Source: Tremella fuciformis (taxonomy: Eukaryota > Basidiomycota > Tremellomycetes > Tremellales > Tremellaceae). Taken from it: a stretch of 64,000 bases of DNA. The stretch covers positions 620,001 to 684,000 of the forward strand of contig CP136492.1 of NCBI GenBank assembly GCA_032768795.1. The letters are read 5' to 3'. A program made the translations under genes and the position numbers. Numbering within the stretch: position 1 is the first letter of the stretch; each line of letters opens with the position of its first letter. Below are positions 10,759 to 22,871 of this stretch, in pieces. The notes beneath the pieces were generated by a model. That model had not been told where the DNA came from. It saw only the letters and a list, made by a program, of their open reading frames with translations, and did no database searches.

Positions 10759-12355
10759 ATGATGCGCAACATCCGCCCCCTCCTACGATCCCTTCCTTCC
10801 CCTTCTTCAGCCTCGTCACTCCGATGTCTCTCCACCACGGCCTCCCGATCCCTTGCGACGCCCGCGATGGAGGGCCGGGCAGCCCCGATCCGCACCCACT
10901 CGGTTGAAGAGTGGGTCAGATGCGACTGTATGTGGCCCAGCTGACCTGCAGGCTGCACGATCTGTCGGCAGAGGAGATCTTGGCGGAGTCGGGCAACCGG
11001 AAAGAGGCATCGATGCGGCACTTCACCGGTCAGCTAACTTCTTGTAGGCCGCCAGCAAGCTGACTTGCAGTAAACTTTGGCCCCCAGCATCCAGCAGCGC
11101 ACGGCGTGCTTCGGTTGATCCTCGAGTTAAACGGAGAGGAGATCCTGCGAGCAGACCCGCATATCGGCTTGTTGCATCGAGGGACGGAAAAGCTCATCGA
11201 GTACAAAAACTACACCCAGGCTCTGCCGTATTTCGACCGTCTCGACTATGTCTCCATGAGTGAGTCAGCTGTTCGCTTGAGCCTCATCAGCTGATCAATT
11301 AGTGACGAATGAGCTGTGCTACTCTTTGGCAGTCGAGAAGCTGCTCAACATCGAGGTACCAGAGAGGGCAAAGTGGATTCGGACACTATTTGGCGAGATC
11401 ACCCGGGTGCTGAACCACTTGATGGCCGTCTTGACGTGAGCATCCGCCTGACAGTCACAAGCAAAGCGCAAGTTTGACCTTCAGCCATGCTATGGATGTC
11501 GGTGCCCTGACACCATTCCTGTGGGGTTTCGAAGAGCGTGAGAAGCTCATGGAGTTCTACGAGCGGGTCTCGGGCGCTCGTATGCACGCGGCGTACGTCC
11601 GACCCGGTGGTGTGGCTTTCGACCTGCCCCACGGCCTTCTCGACGATATCTTCAAGTGGGCGACCCAGTTCTCCAGCAGAGTGGACGAGATCGAGGAGGT
11701 CGTCACCGGCAACCGTATCTGGAAGGGACGGACGATCGGTATCGGCAAGGTGACCGCCCAACAGGCTCTCGACTACTCGTTCTCCGGTGTCATGCTTCGT
11801 GGATCTGGTGTGCCGTGGGACTTGCGAAAGGTCGCGCCGTACGACGCATACGACAAGGTCGAGTTTGATGTGCCCGTCGGCAAGAACGGCGACTGTTACG
11901 ACCGATACCTGTGCCGTGTGCAGGAGTTTAGGGAGAGTCTGCGGATCATTGATCAGTGCTTGAACAAAATGCCCACTGGCGCGATCAAGGTGGACGACCA
12001 CAAGATTGTGCCGCCGCCCAGGGCCAGCATGAAGGAGAGCATGGAGTCGCTGATCCACCACTTCAAGGTGAGCCCCAATCATCGCTATTTAGGTAGCACG
12101 TGCTGATTGAAGCTCTTCTCCGAGGGGTACTCTGTGCCCCCTGGCGAGACATACTCTGCGATCGAGGCGCCCAAGGGCGAGATGGGCGTCTACCTCGTGT
12201 CGGACGGCTCAAACAGGCCTTACAAGTGCAAGATCCGCGCTCCTGGATTCGCCCACTTGGCCGGATCCGACTTTATGATGCGCCACCACTTCTTGCCCGA
12301 CGCCGTGGCTATCATCGGTACCATGGACTTGGTGTTCGGAGAGGTGGACCGATGA
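10759..12355 (+). CDS. NADH:ubiquinone oxidoreductase 49 kDa subunit (NDUFS2/NuoD homologue)
   Basis: Core subunit of mitochondrial complex I, forming part of the quinone-binding site. An Arg/Ser-rich mitochondrial presequence begins at ATG 10759. Exons ending 11028, then 11071-11259, 11303-11435, 11485-12067 and 12113-12355 join in frame. Visible hallmarks: [125 protein letters not shown] at the C terminus. The 10915-10975 stretch (end of the presequence exon) admits more than one splice solution, so that join is open. Convergent with the glutaminyl cyclase gene. Confidence 0.95.
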
Positions 12356-12476
12356 GTTCAGTATGGCTTATCTGGCCGAGAGAAGGGTGTGTGGAGATTG
12401 TACGAGATGCATTGGCATGATCATATCATTCTAGGGCTGGACGTGAAATCATCGAGGGATCGTTACTGCTACCGCG

Positions 12477-14013
12477 TCAGCTGCACGTCCAGGCAGGTAT
12501 CCGTTGACATACCAGTTCGTCCGTTGTTCGCTGTGGTAGCGGTATTGGCGGGTGGTCCGTTCGACGTTCATTGGGTGCTGGCACCAGTCCCATGTATTCT
12601 GCGACGAACACCCTGAGGATCCTGTTCCAGCGCCGCATAGCAGGCAGTGAGAGGGCCGATGCGTCGTCCTTCCCATCAGCCTCCTCTCGCACGGATAAGG
12701 TGGCGACTCACTTGCAGGGTATGCCATACTTTCGGGAACGGATTGGAGATCACATGCAGGATGCTCACCCCCCGCGCGAGAAACTGTCATCAGTGAAGCG
12801 TTTTGAGTCGGTCTCCCGAGAGCTTACAGGTAAATGGTCGTCCCCGATCATCCCCTTGTGCATCCTCCAATCCTGAAACCAACCCTCCTGGCCCTCTTCC
12901 ACCTCTACGAGCCTCGCGGCGCGCAGCCGCTCGTCGGCAGACTTGAGCTGCGCATGTAGCCAGTCCGTATCGCGGTAGTACGAATGTATGCGCGGGTTCG
13001 ACGCGCCCAGCAGGTCAAGCAGGACAAGGACGTCGATCGTGTCCAGTATAGTGGGCGGCGGGCCGTAGCGCCGTTTAGCGAGCGCGTGGGTGGGCGGAAG
13101 GAAGGTGTCGTCCCATGTCTCGGCAAGATGTCTGGCGATCAGCTTAAGCCTCGCTCTCAAGCACATGCAGAGAGCAGTAACGTACCTAGCCCCGTAGATC
13201 GAGTCACTGTCTGTCCAATCTTTCACCGCCTCCTCGCCATCGAAGAAGACCAGCTGCAGCGTTGTCGAGGCCGCTTCTTCCTCGTCGAGACCGTCCTGCA
13301 ACAGAGCCTGGCCTGAGTCCACCCGATCTTGTCTAGCGCGAAGGAGAGGCGTGAGCGCCTCGGCGAGGTCGAGCAGCATCGCGCATGGCGCAGCCGAGTC
13401 GGTTGCCCCCACAAACTGCACGAATCAGCATCAACTTGCGGTCAGGCGGGGTGGGAGTCACCTGGTTTTGCGGATAGGTGGGAAAGTACTTCGAGTCGAA
13501 GTGGGCGGACAGGACGACCTTTCTCGGCGCCTCGGGGTCGAATGTATAGATCAGGTTGTTGAAGCTCAATGGGCCAATGGGCGTATCGCCAGTGAACGGG
13601 GTCTGAGGTCAGCCCCATCGTTGTCACGGACCGTGCAGCTTTGAGGCCGGACGTACTTGCTCTTCGTGCCATCCTAAGTCGGAGAACACAGACGAGATGT
13701 ACTGCTGGACCAGGGTACTGATTCGTTAGCTCTTGATCAAGGAGACGGCTGGTCTGACTTGTTCTCCGAGCCAGCTGCGAGTCAGCAAGGCCTGCGAGCG
13801 TTCGGTGGTACACCTACACGGGCGAGGAATGAGCAGCTTGCCCAGGTGCCCCTCGTCGGTCGACTGCCACTCTTCCGGCTGTAGCGTCGCGACTGCCGCG
13901 AGCTGAGTATCGGAGAAGGTGTAGAAGTCCCGGGGCTGGATCTGGCGGTCGGTGCGGGCTGAACAGAGCTCGAGCAGAGCAACCAGCACCACAATCACGA
14001 GGGACAGGGACAT
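12477..14013 (-). CDS. Secreted glutaminyl-peptide cyclotransferase (glutaminyl cyclase, M28-type fold)
   Basis: Converts N-terminal glutamine to pyroglutamate on secretory-pathway proteins. ATG at 14013 opens a signal peptide (MSLSLVIVVLVALLELCSA). Downstream segments match animal-type QC: WLGEQ, YISSVFSDLGW, TPFTGDTPIGPLSFNNLI, VLSAHFDSKYFP, FVGATDSAAPCAMLLDLA, LQLVFFDGEEAV, DVLVLLDLLGA, GVSILHVISNPFPKVWHTL, RVFVAEYMGL. The zinc ligands of the human enzyme (Asp in HFDSK, second Glu in DGEEA, His in VWHT) are all present, so activity is likely. There are at least six short introns; one is 12684-12730, whose removal gives WHTLQ-DDASAL as in the family. The stop at 12477 lies 120 bases from the convergent complex I gene. 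Confidence 0.9.
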
Positions 14014-14465
14014 GGTGGTTGCTGATCGGGCCCGGGCACGTCGGTCGCCTGGCATGATATGCCGCGCGGCGACATCTCTGCCCCAAGACACCATTTCTAT
14101 CTGAAATGAACACTATGGGTCATCGTGGCATCGTCAAGAGTTAGACGAAAGACGGATTGACAGTGTTGCCAAGCGGCTCTTTCGACACACCGAGAGCCCG
14201 GATCCGCAATCACCCTCACTACGGTTGTCTCTACTTCAAGTACAGCTATTTCTCCCCAGAGAACGATGACAAGGGCGTAGAGTGCCACTACACCACTCTG
14301 CGTTGTGTTATCGAAGCGGCCAAAGCCATGCATGTAGGGAAAGCCGAAGGGCCTGCCCCTACCCCTCGTAACATCCCACAGCCGGACCAAGAGCAAGCTG
14401 CGTCTGGCTCGCTTGCTGTCTCGGTGTCCTCATACCCCTCCTCCTCTCATAAGATCACACCCCGC
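14014..14465. other. Intergenic: glutaminyl cyclase promoter and QCR9 3' flank
   Basis: About 450 bases between two minus-strand genes. A long plus-strand frame crosses it and continues over QCR9 but shows no recognisable protein. Nothing else seen. Confidence 0.45.
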
Positions 14466-14981
14466 TCATTCATCGTCGTTTTGAATGTATTTTGCGCGGA
14501 TGTCCTTCCATTGTTTCTGCGAATCAGTACAATCCCACTCGACTTGCAGTCTGCCGGCATCGCACGCTGCAAGCTGGGGACAAGACACGTCGCAACATCG
14601 GCAGCGGTCAAGTGTCATGCCAGCTGGAGCGAAAGAGTGAAAACCCACCCCTCGGTTGTGTGCGTCCCACCATGCTGATGTTGCGACGTCAAAGCCCATG
14701 GAGAAGCCGAAAGCGCCGAGGAAGATGCTGGTGACGAACACCGAGTTGCGCTTGAAGATGGCGTTGTATATAGGCTGTTGATGCAATACGGTCGTTCGAG
14801 AATAGTCGCGGCAGAGGTTGTGGATGATGAAGCGGGCGGGACAAGGGAGACGAAGAAGGGGTCATTGATATCGGTCGTGCAGCGATGTGAGGTGCGGTGA
14901 TGGGGCATAGGTTGGCGATGGAGGGGAAGACGGCGTCAGCTCGCTTCTCTCGGTGCTCTGAGAGCCACTCACAGAAGCCAT
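14466..14981 (-). CDS. QCR9: Ubiquinol-cytochrome c reductase subunit 9 (complex III)
   Basis: Small single-helix subunit of the mitochondrial bc1 complex. Three exons give 61 residues: 14981-14973 (ATG GCT TCT only), 14774-14649 and 14516-14466. The middle exon reads IYNAIFKRNSVFVTSIFLGA, GFSMGFDVATSAWWDAHNRG; the last reads KQWKDIRAKYIQNDDE. This matches the family layout: F(K/R)RN(S/A)VFV, one hydrophobic helix, HN(R/K)GK.WKD and an acidic end. Intron 14775-14972 is 198 nt, far longer than others here, and begins GTGAGT; intron 14517-14648 is 132 nt. The 9-nt first exon is typical of genes easily missed by automatic prediction. Confidence 0.9.
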
Positions 14982-15688
14982 GGTGGGCGGGTTGGAGAGG
15001 TGCAGCTGGGTTGTCCAATGCTGTTGCGAGCAATTCCGACGTCGTTCCAAAGGAGCCGATGTACTAAGTGGGTGGCTAATTTAAACCTTACTCGGCGTTA
15101 GGAGTGTCCATGGTGTGCGTGGCTATTCCCCCTATTCCCCCCTCCCCCCTTCCCCTCGCTGCCTCTCCTCTCCCCTGGGTTGATGCATCGGCAGCCACTG
15201 TAGACCACGTCCACCACAACCACCATACATACATCCAACTTCCATCCTCATACCGTCCAACTCTTGCCCCTCGCTTCAGGCCTCCTTCACCTCGGACTCG
15301 ATCCTTTTAACGCGTACGAAGCGGCCAGCGCCGCCACAATACCAGAAGAGGTCAGACACGACACAACAAGCGGCCACTCGCCTCGAGCTTGGACCATCGC
15401 ACCTCTGTCAAGCGGTTTCAATCGTGTCTATCCTGCTGGAACTCGTTGAATCAAGACGAGGAATACCCCTCCCTTGTGCACGTACGACGGCAGAGCTAGA
15501 AGCAAGACCGAGGAGTGGTTGTGCGTTTCACACGCGCCGCGACTGCACCCCCTCCAGCCCCGTCCGCCAGCCAGCTCAGGTCAGTCGCCGTTCGCCGCCG
15601 CCGCCGCCGTGCCATTCAGACAGCGACAGCGACAACGCCAGCGACAGAGGACGGGCACGTCGTCCACACCCTCCCCTCCCGCGACACC
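14982..15688. promoter_or_regulatory. Divergent intergenic region between QCR9 and RTS1
   Basis: About 700 bases separate the two divergent start codons. The RTS1-proximal half is very pyrimidine-rich (CCCCTATTCCCCCCTCCCCC near 15128-15147) followed by CA-rich sequence, as expected of a fungal core promoter and a long 5' UTR. No gene is seen. Confidence 0.5.
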
Positions 15689-18267
15689 ATGAAGGGATTC
15701 AAAAAGGCAATGGTGAGTACTTTGTGACCCTTGTGCATACTCCTCCCCACCCTGCACTTGAACGCGCGTGACGAGACTGAGCTACCCGGGGCCGTAGATG
15801 TGGGCAAAGGAGCAAAGTATGGGACTGTGGGACGTGAGGCCGCAGGCCTATGCCTCACCCGGACATTGTCGGGTACACGTCCGTCAGATCAGCCGCTGAT
15901 CCATGCCCAGAACCTGTCCCGCACTAAATCAGGCGACTCCAAATCCAAATCACCTTCTCCTTCCACATCAAAACCACAACCACCCCTGCCCGTCAATTCG
16001 TCCTCGCCAGGCCCATCATCGCCCTCGATGGGCTCTCCAGCGACCGAGCGGACGGGGTCGCCCTTCACCACTGGTCAAGCTGGCCCCACTACGCCGAGAC
16101 GATCACCGGTCAACGACAAATCCTCCCCCGCACCGCCTATGATCTCCATCTCAGCCGCGCCTAATAATGGGCCGATCAACACCGAGATGCCTCCCGATCC
16201 GATCCCTCACTCGCCGCACGGCAGGGGAATGGGCTCGCCGGACAGGCAACTGGGACCGGATGGGACACCCACTCCTCCGCGAGCTGGTCCACTGAACAGG
16301 CTGAGGGGCACGCCGAAGGATACCATACCTATCGTTGGCAAGACACCTCGAAAGCAGAGAAGCAGTCGGTTTTATGTTTCGGACAAGGTGGAGATTGAGA
16401 AGCTACCTAGCTTCCAAGGCGAGTTGCTCCAGGGCGTCTCTAAAGCGTTGCTCACGTCCCAGATGTCCGGCCAGAGGAGAGAAACGAGCTGTTCATCCAG
16501 AAGCTGCAACAATGCAGGGTCGTATTTGACTTCAACGACGCCAGTAGCGAGCTACAAGGGAAGCAGGTCAAGGCTCAGACTCTTCATGAGATGTTGGAAT
16601 ACATTACGGGTAACAGGGGCGTCATCACCGAGCAGATCTATCCCGAAGTTGTAGGAATGGTCAGTCTTGCTTGATCAGTCTGACCTGGTATTGACCGGCA
16701 GTTCGCTACAAATCTCTTCAGGTCGATCCCTCCCCAGGTGAATCCGACTGGAGACGCTTTCGACCCAGAGGAAGACGAACCCGTTTTGGAGCTCGCCTGG
16801 CCCCATCTACAGATTGTCTACGAGTTCTTCCTGCGATTCGTTGAAAGTCCAGACTTCAACACGAATATCGGCAAGCGATACATCGATCAGGCTTTCGTTC
16901 TTCAGCTACTCGACTTGTTCGACAGTGAAGACCCACGCGAGCGCGACTTCCTCAAAACGACCCTGCACCGCATATACGGCAAATTCCTCAATCTCCGAGC
17001 ATTCATACGACGATCCATGAACCATGTCTTCTTCCACTTTGTTTACGAAACCGAACGGCATAACGGCATTGCAGAGCTGCTTGAAATCCTCGGCTCCATC
17101 ATCAACGGCTTCGCCCTCCCGCTCAAGGAGGAGCACAAGATCTTCCTCACCCGAGTACTCCTGCCATTACACAAGGCAAAATCGCTCGCCCTGTACCATC
17201 CGCAATTGGCCTACTGTGTCGTACAATTCTTGGAGAAGGACTCTAGTCTCACGGAAGACGTTCTCCTTGGCCTGCTGCGCTATTGGCCGAAGGTGAACAG
17301 CCCAAAGGAAGTCATGTTCCTCAACGAGGTCGAGGAGATCTTGGACGTCATTGAACAAGTCGAGTTTGCGAAGATCATGGTACCTCTCTTTGGTCAGCTC
17401 GCCAAGTGCATCAGCAGCCAGCACTTCCAGGTGGCCGAGCGGGCGCTATACTACTGGAACAACGAGTACATCGTCAATCTCATGAGCGAACACATCGCCG
17501 TCATTTTGCCGATAGTCTTCCCGCCTCTCTACCAGAATTCCAAGTCGCATTGGAACCGGTTGGCCTGTCCCCCGCAGCATGACAGCGCTGACCTCTAGGA
17601 CGATTCACGGAATGGTCTACAATGCGCTGAAACTCTTCATGGAGATCAATCCTGAGCTTTTCGAGCAGTGTCAGATCAACTATCGGCAACAACGCAGAAT
17701 GTTTGTCAGCTGCCGGAAGTGTCGCGTTGAGCTGACGGCCAGTGATTGGGAGAAGTCGATCGAGAGATACGACGATTGGATGCGTCTACGAGCCCAGGCG
17801 ATCGAGAACTTCCAGAAAGACCATCCCGATGAGCAACTGCCCAAGTCACTATCAGACGACCCGCCTCCTCGTCCTGGGCCGTTCGAGGAAGAGCCGATGA
17901 TGGATGTGTCAGTGGATATGACGGCGAATGGCTTCGACGCCAGCGAGTCATTCACCCTCGATCGTTCACTTGCCGACGATATGGTGCCGGTCGCGGATCC
18001 AGGTCTGGATAGGCCATCACCGGTCAGCCCAGTAGGCCTGGGCATCCACGGCAATGCCAATAGTCCCGGCGGACCGGCTAGTCCTACGCCTAGCGGTGGA
18101 GCTGGAGGCCCGCATCTGAGGCGGAAGAGCGTGCTGCCGATAGACCCGGCAGTGATGCGAGATCTGCAGGTACGCCGTTCCCTGGGTGATGGGAGGGAAG
18201 GCTGAAGATGCAGGCGCATCGAAGCCTTGAAGCGAACCAAAATTCCGCTGGTCCCGCTGAGATGTAA
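15689..18267 (+). CDS. RTS1: Protein phosphatase 2A regulatory subunit B56 (B')
   Basis: Targets PP2A to substrates in cell-cycle and stress control. Seven exons: 15689-15712, 15911-16418, 16463-16659, 16702-17558, 17599-17700, 17743-18169 and 18214-18267, summing to 2169 nt (722 aa, in frame). The first encodes only MKGFKKAM. Next comes a Ser/Pro-rich disordered segment (about residues 9-175), then the B56 HEAT-like domain: [124 protein letters not shown]. The tail is Ser/Pro-rich. The second intron uses GC-AG (16419-16462); the others are GT-AG with CTGAC-type branch sites. Confidence 0.95.
16419..16462 (+). other. GC-AG intron of RTS1
   Basis: The 44-nt intron reads GCGAGT...GTCCCAG. Removing it yields [16 protein letters not shown], the expected start of the B56 domain. 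The only nearby GT (16422) puts the following exon in the wrong frame. Confidence 0.75.
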
Positions 18268-18585
18268 ATATACACGACGGAAACATTCATCATTTCTTAC
18301 GACCCAACGAAACATTTTCGAGACTGGACAGGGCGAAATCAGCATGTCGGATGTCGGTGGGACTTGACCAAAACTGTATCTACTGTGCGATAAGAGGGAG
18401 TCTGCTTTACCATCATTACCAAGTGATTCTCCGTCCGTTACAATACCCATCATTGGCCAAACGAGCGAGGCGGCCACTCGAGAGTCTCTTCTGTCTCCGT
18501 CGCATCATCTCGACCGTCTAGATAGAGTCGCGCGAGCAGTGTAACATGCAGTGCATTTTCAGTTGCAGCTCCTGGCCTGCCACTG
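18268..18585. other. Convergent 3' intergenic region (RTS1 / bL19m)
   Basis: About 320 bases between two stop codons. It should contain both polyadenylation regions; I see no clear hairpin or gene. Confidence 0.4.
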
Positions 18586-19209
18586 CTACTGCTTGGCAGC
18601 CTTGAGCGTGCTCGCGATCTGCGCCATGACGCTCGGCCGCTCCCTCAAATAGTTCACCTTTGCCCGCCCGAGATCTCGGAGAGTCCCCTGCTCGCCTTTC
18701 CGTCCCTCGGCACGCTTGATCACTTTGACCTCCTTGATCATCGGGCTGTGCACCTTGTACGACACTTCCACCCCTAATTTGTTGACAACGTTTCGTAGTC
18801 GGAAGCTCGTGTCCACTCCTCGGCGCCTTATACCCATCAATACACCCGAGAAGGCGGTCGTGTTGGTCCGTGTCGGCCCGGCATACGACAAGACCGTCAG
18901 TACCGAGCCTGGCCGGAGACGGTTCGGCGCCCTCCGGGAGAACAGGGATGGGTCGACCGATGGTGGGCGCTGGGCCGCGTTGAGGTGTGATATCAGGTGG
19001 GCGCCGTTTTTCGGGTGGAGCAGGTTGGCGGTGGGTGCGGTAGCAGGGGACGGCTGGACGAGGGCGGTCGACGAGAATGGGTAGGCTGGGGTCAGTGACT
19101 TGTGCGCTGCGGGTGTCATGGAGGGCTCACGGGTGGATGAGGAGGATGCGTGTCGGATAGAGAGACGGGAGGGGCCGGCGATGGCGCTGGCGAGATGGCG
19201 GCTGGACAT
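18586..19209 (-). CDS. Mitochondrial ribosomal protein bL19m
   Basis: Intronless 207-aa frame with a Ser/Arg-rich mitochondrial presequence (MSSRHLASAIAGPSRLSIRH). The C-terminal half carries the L19 domain: RPGSVLTVLSY, FSGVLMGIRRRGVDTSFRLR, NVVNKLGVEVSYKVHSPMIK, VIKRAEGRKGE, GRAKVNYLRERPS. L19 lies at the ribosomal subunit interface. The start codon sits 266 bases from the divergent ATG15 start, so the two share a short promoter region. Confidence 0.92.
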   Translation of the reverse strand: MSSRHLASAIAGPSRLSIRHASSSSTREPSMTPAAHKSLTPAYPFSSTALVQPSPATAPTANLLHPKNGAHLISHLNAAQRPPSVDPSLFSRRAPNRLRPGSVLTVLSYAGPTRTNTTAFSGVLMGIRRRGVDTSFRLRNVVNKLGVEVSYKVHSPMIKEVKVIKRAEGRKGEQGTLRDLGRAKVNYLRERPSVMAQIASTLKAAKQ

Positions 19210-19475
19210 TCTGGGCGGTGTCGTTGCTTGGAAGATAGACGAGGCAGCACGAAATTGACCATTTGCTGTTCAAGACAAGACCTTATCAGGCGTCACCCAA
19301 CAGCTGTCGGCATATGACACGTCATGTCTTGCACCGTCCCCCGTCACTGCCCGATGACGAGCCTACAACCCTTTATCTCTTCCCACTCGACCATACTGTA
19401 TCTCTCTCTTGTACTTGACACGACCCCACCCTTCATTGGGCAGCGCCCATCTCTGGCGGCCAAGCACTCGGCAAC

Positions 19476-21107
19476 ATGCACATCCCCCTCATCTCCCACC
19501 TCGCCCTCTCCCTCTTCCCCTCCCTCACCCCGCCGCCACCCGCCAGCTCATCCGCCACCTTCCGCCCGATCCATGCGCACGCGCACTCACTGGCCAACCC
19601 CAACCGCCCCCAGCTCCTGCTACACGATGCCACGTCCCCCTTTGCCTACTGTTCATCTGTGAGCGCGCTCGCCGACGACCCCGACTCGCTATCCGCAAGT
19701 ATCGCGTCTGCCGCTCTGGAAGTGCGCACGACGCCCATGATCATCCGCCGGCCGCGCGTGCGTCCGCCGTCCATGCTCTCGTGGGCGCATGCCGCGCGAC
19801 ACGCCCGGCGCTCCCTTACCGAGGGCTACAATGCGACAGTCGCGTGGGTCGCCCCGGATTACAGGGACGATAGTGGTGAATGGGACGATGTGGAAGTCAT
19901 GGGGCCCGACGTGCGGGACCGCCAAACGCTCATCACGCTCGCGAAAATGGCCAGCAATGCCTATGTCCTCCCGGACGGAGGGGAGTGGTATCCCCTCGGC
20001 GAGACGTGGAATGCCAGCACCCCTGTTGGATGGGAACCGGAGGCGGATGGGCTGCGAGGGCACGTGTTTGCCGACGAGAAGAACGAGACGGTCATCATTG
20101 CGCTCAAGGGCACGTCGGCGGGTATCTTCGGTATTGGCGGTCCGACCGCCAAGAACGACAAGTACAATGTCAGCTATGCGCCCTTTTGTAATGAGGCGGA
20201 AAGCTGATGTGAAGGACAATCTGCTGTTCTCCTGCTGTTGTGCGCGTGTCGACTTTTCCTGGTCGACGGTCTGCGACTGCTATGCCGGGGGATACAAGTG
20301 CGAGCAGCAGTGTCTGGAGGATGCGCTCGTGGCGGACAGTGTGTATGCGACGGTCGGCACGGTCAGTAGCTGCTGTGTATCCATGGCTCAAGCTGATCTA
20401 AAGAATCTGTACAACAACATCACCTACCTTTACCCGAACGCCACTATATGGCTCGTAGGCCATTCGCTCGGCGGCTCGATCTCGGCTCTCATCGGGCTGT
20501 CTTTCGGCGCTCCCGTGGTAGCGTACGAAGCACCTGGCGAGCGTCTCGCAGCTTCTCGTCTTCATCTGCCCCTCCCGCCAGGCATGCCGTCTGACAAGAC
20601 TGGCATCACGCACGTATACCACACTGCCGACCCGATCCCTATGGGCTCGTGCACAGGCGGCTATTCCGGCTGCTATGCCGCTGGCTTTGCTCTCGAGAGC
20701 AAGTGCCACACCGGTCAGACCATCTTGTACGACACGGTCACTGTCAAGGGATGGAGTGTGGACGTGCGGACGCACAGAATAGGCGAAGTTATCAACAAGG
20801 TTCTTGCGGACCCATGGCCAGGTGCGGACGATAGCTCTGACTCAATCAGCCAGACTGTCTTGCCGCCTGGCAGATGGGGCTGGATGGAGTACTGGGGTTG
20901 GGGGAGGCGTGGACCCAAGAAAGGCGAAGGCGACCCGAACGAAGGGGATGATGATGAAGATGCTGATGGTGGTTGGGAGAAGCATGGCGGTGTCCCCAAG
21001 CAGGTCCCGGAGGACGAGTGTGTGGACTGCTTCAAGTGGTGAGTACAGCTGCCTCCATGATCTGGCCACAGCTGAATATCAGGGAGTTTGGGCATTTCGA
21101 GAAGTGA
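19476..21107 (+). CDS. ATG15: Autophagic-body phospholipase (class 3 lipase) ATG15
   Basis: Vacuolar lipase needed to break autophagic bodies. Exons 19476-20168, 20215-20361, 20404-21038 and 21083-21107 sum to 1500 nt (499 aa). The protein starts with a short hydrophobic signal-anchor (MHIPLISHLALSLFPSL), then family blocks: LITLAKMASNAYV, GLRGHVFADEKNETVIIALKG, DNLLFSCCCARVDFSW, CDCYAGGYKCEQQCLE, the nucleophile elbow WLVGHSLGGSISALIG, FGAPVVAYEAPGE, HVYHTADPIPMGSC, CHTGQTILYDT. The Ser of GHSLG, the Asp in HTADPI and a downstream His form the expected triad. The C terminus is acidic, ends EFGHFEK and needs the last short intron (21039-21082). Confidence 0.93.
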
Positions 21108-21273
21108 TCATCGGAGAACAGGCGTAGAGGAGAGCATAAGGTCATCGTTGCATGCGATTAGATGGGTTGTACTATCTCACAAGAGCAAGTTGTGCAGTCG
21201 ACTAGAGAGCTTGTATGTACTGCGGTACGTCGCCTGCGTACGGCGATATGTCATGAATGTATGTCGCATCCGC

Positions 21274-22871
21274 CTAACACGAGATGGTCTTGAAGACATT
21301 GAAGCCGTCGCTCGCCGTGCTGAGGATCATGCCCGGGATCTGTGGGTGCCAGTGCAGCTCCTTGACGTCCTTCTGACCTTGGTGCACGAAAAGCAGTTGG
21401 GCAGGGACGTCCAGTACCTCCCCGCTGGCCGTAGTGGCATTCTGCACCGGCGCCTCGTCTTCGTCCTGCTCGACCGACAGGTCCCAAAGCGTAAGCTGGT
21501 CGTCTGAGCCAGAAGCCGCAAACACGCTCGAGTCGGTCGGATGCCACTCCACTGAAGTGATGGGCGCAGTGTGCCATGTGAAGTGCGCGACTGGCGTTGG
21601 AGTGCTGTCAATCAGCACAAAGACACCTCCCAGCCGCGGGAAGCTGGGCGACTCACCCCTTGAACATTCGCAGATCCCACACCTTCAGCCCTCCCTCGTC
21701 TCCCCCACTCAACAGCAGGTAGTCCACGCCCTTATTCCAGCTGATGACATTCACATCCTCCGGGTGGGCCTCGACGCCGACGACGCTCTTGCGGCCTTTG
21801 GCACGCACGTCCCATACCCGCACCGTCCGATCCGCCGAGCAGCTCGCAAAGACCGTCCGTTCGCTCGGGCTCCACTGCAGATCCTCGATACTGCTCGTAT
21901 GGCTCATATACGGCTGGGGGCTCGTGCGCCAGCCGCTCTCCGCCGGCGTGGTGAGGAATATCTTGCTCGCCAGGTCGCCCGTCAAGAGCCCGCTCGCGCC
22001 CCACTCCACCGCGAAGCCCTCGGCGTGCCCGTGATTTGTGACAGTGTGCACGGGGGTCTTCTGCCGCGGCCGCGAGGGCCCGGCGAGCGTATCGATGTAC
22101 GGCTTGACGTCGAATATGTGCACCTTGCCCGTCTCGCTGAACGTGGCAACGTGGTACGGGTCGGGCACGGCGCCGTTCGCCTCGGCCGATGCCCGCGGGG
22201 CGGCGCGTATGCGATTGACGTTACCGACGTGCGGGATGGTCAGGAAATCCAGCTTGGCATCCTCGTCCACGTCGTCGTCGTCGTCGTCTTCAACGTCGCT
22301 CTCCGAGTCCGAGTCGGCCGTCTGCGTCTTCGACAGCCCGCTCAGCCGCATGACGACCACTTCGTCCTTTGCCTTCCCCTGCCCTGGCACCTCGCCCGCT
22401 TGCGTGCCGGAGACAACCCACGCGGTGTGCGGGAAGGAGGAGCGCGTTGGGCCGAGGTCGTCGGCGAGAATGTCGAAGGATAGACAGGGCCAGGCGTAGG
22501 AGAGCGAGTGGAGGGCCAGGTAGACGGACTGGTCGGCGACGAGCTGCTCGTCCGCCGCGAGCTTGGTGCCGGGCAGGTATGTCTGCCGGGTCGGAGGTGC
22601 GGGCTCAGAGTCTTCCATTGCCGGTGTGAACTCTGCCGCGTCAGCTCTAGCGAAACAGAAGCTAGCTGATCGCACCGTCTCCGTCCTCGTCGGCCTCGCC
22701 GTCCACCACGACCTCTTCCTCGGACTCGATCTCGTCCTCCCACCTGTCCTCGAATTCGCCCATCTCGTCGTCGCTCGCCGAGGCGTCCGGTCGGGCGGTG
22801 TCCTGACCCACATCTCGAGTTTTGGAGGATCCATTGGTGAATTCCGCTACGTCAGACTTGCGCTTGCTCAT
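21274..22871 (-). CDS. RRB1: Ribosome assembly WD-repeat protein RRB1 (GRWD1 homologue)
   Basis: Acidic beta-propeller chaperone linked to early 60S assembly and ribosomal protein L3. Exons 22871-22676, 22632-21657 and 21604-21274 sum to 1503 nt (500 aa). An acidic N terminus ([14 protein letters not shown]) is followed by [32 protein letters not shown] and the CAF1C-like entry, an acidic loop ([13 protein letters not shown]), then WD repeats: [91 protein letters not shown]. Introns are 22633-22675 and 21605-21656. It is divergent from a mitoribosomal protein gene with only 184 bases between starts. Confidence 0.93.

Noticed and set aside
14157..14678. 173-aa plus-strand frame across the QCR9 locus
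   Set aside because: Overlaps clear QCR9 exons on the other strand and shows no recognisable motif.
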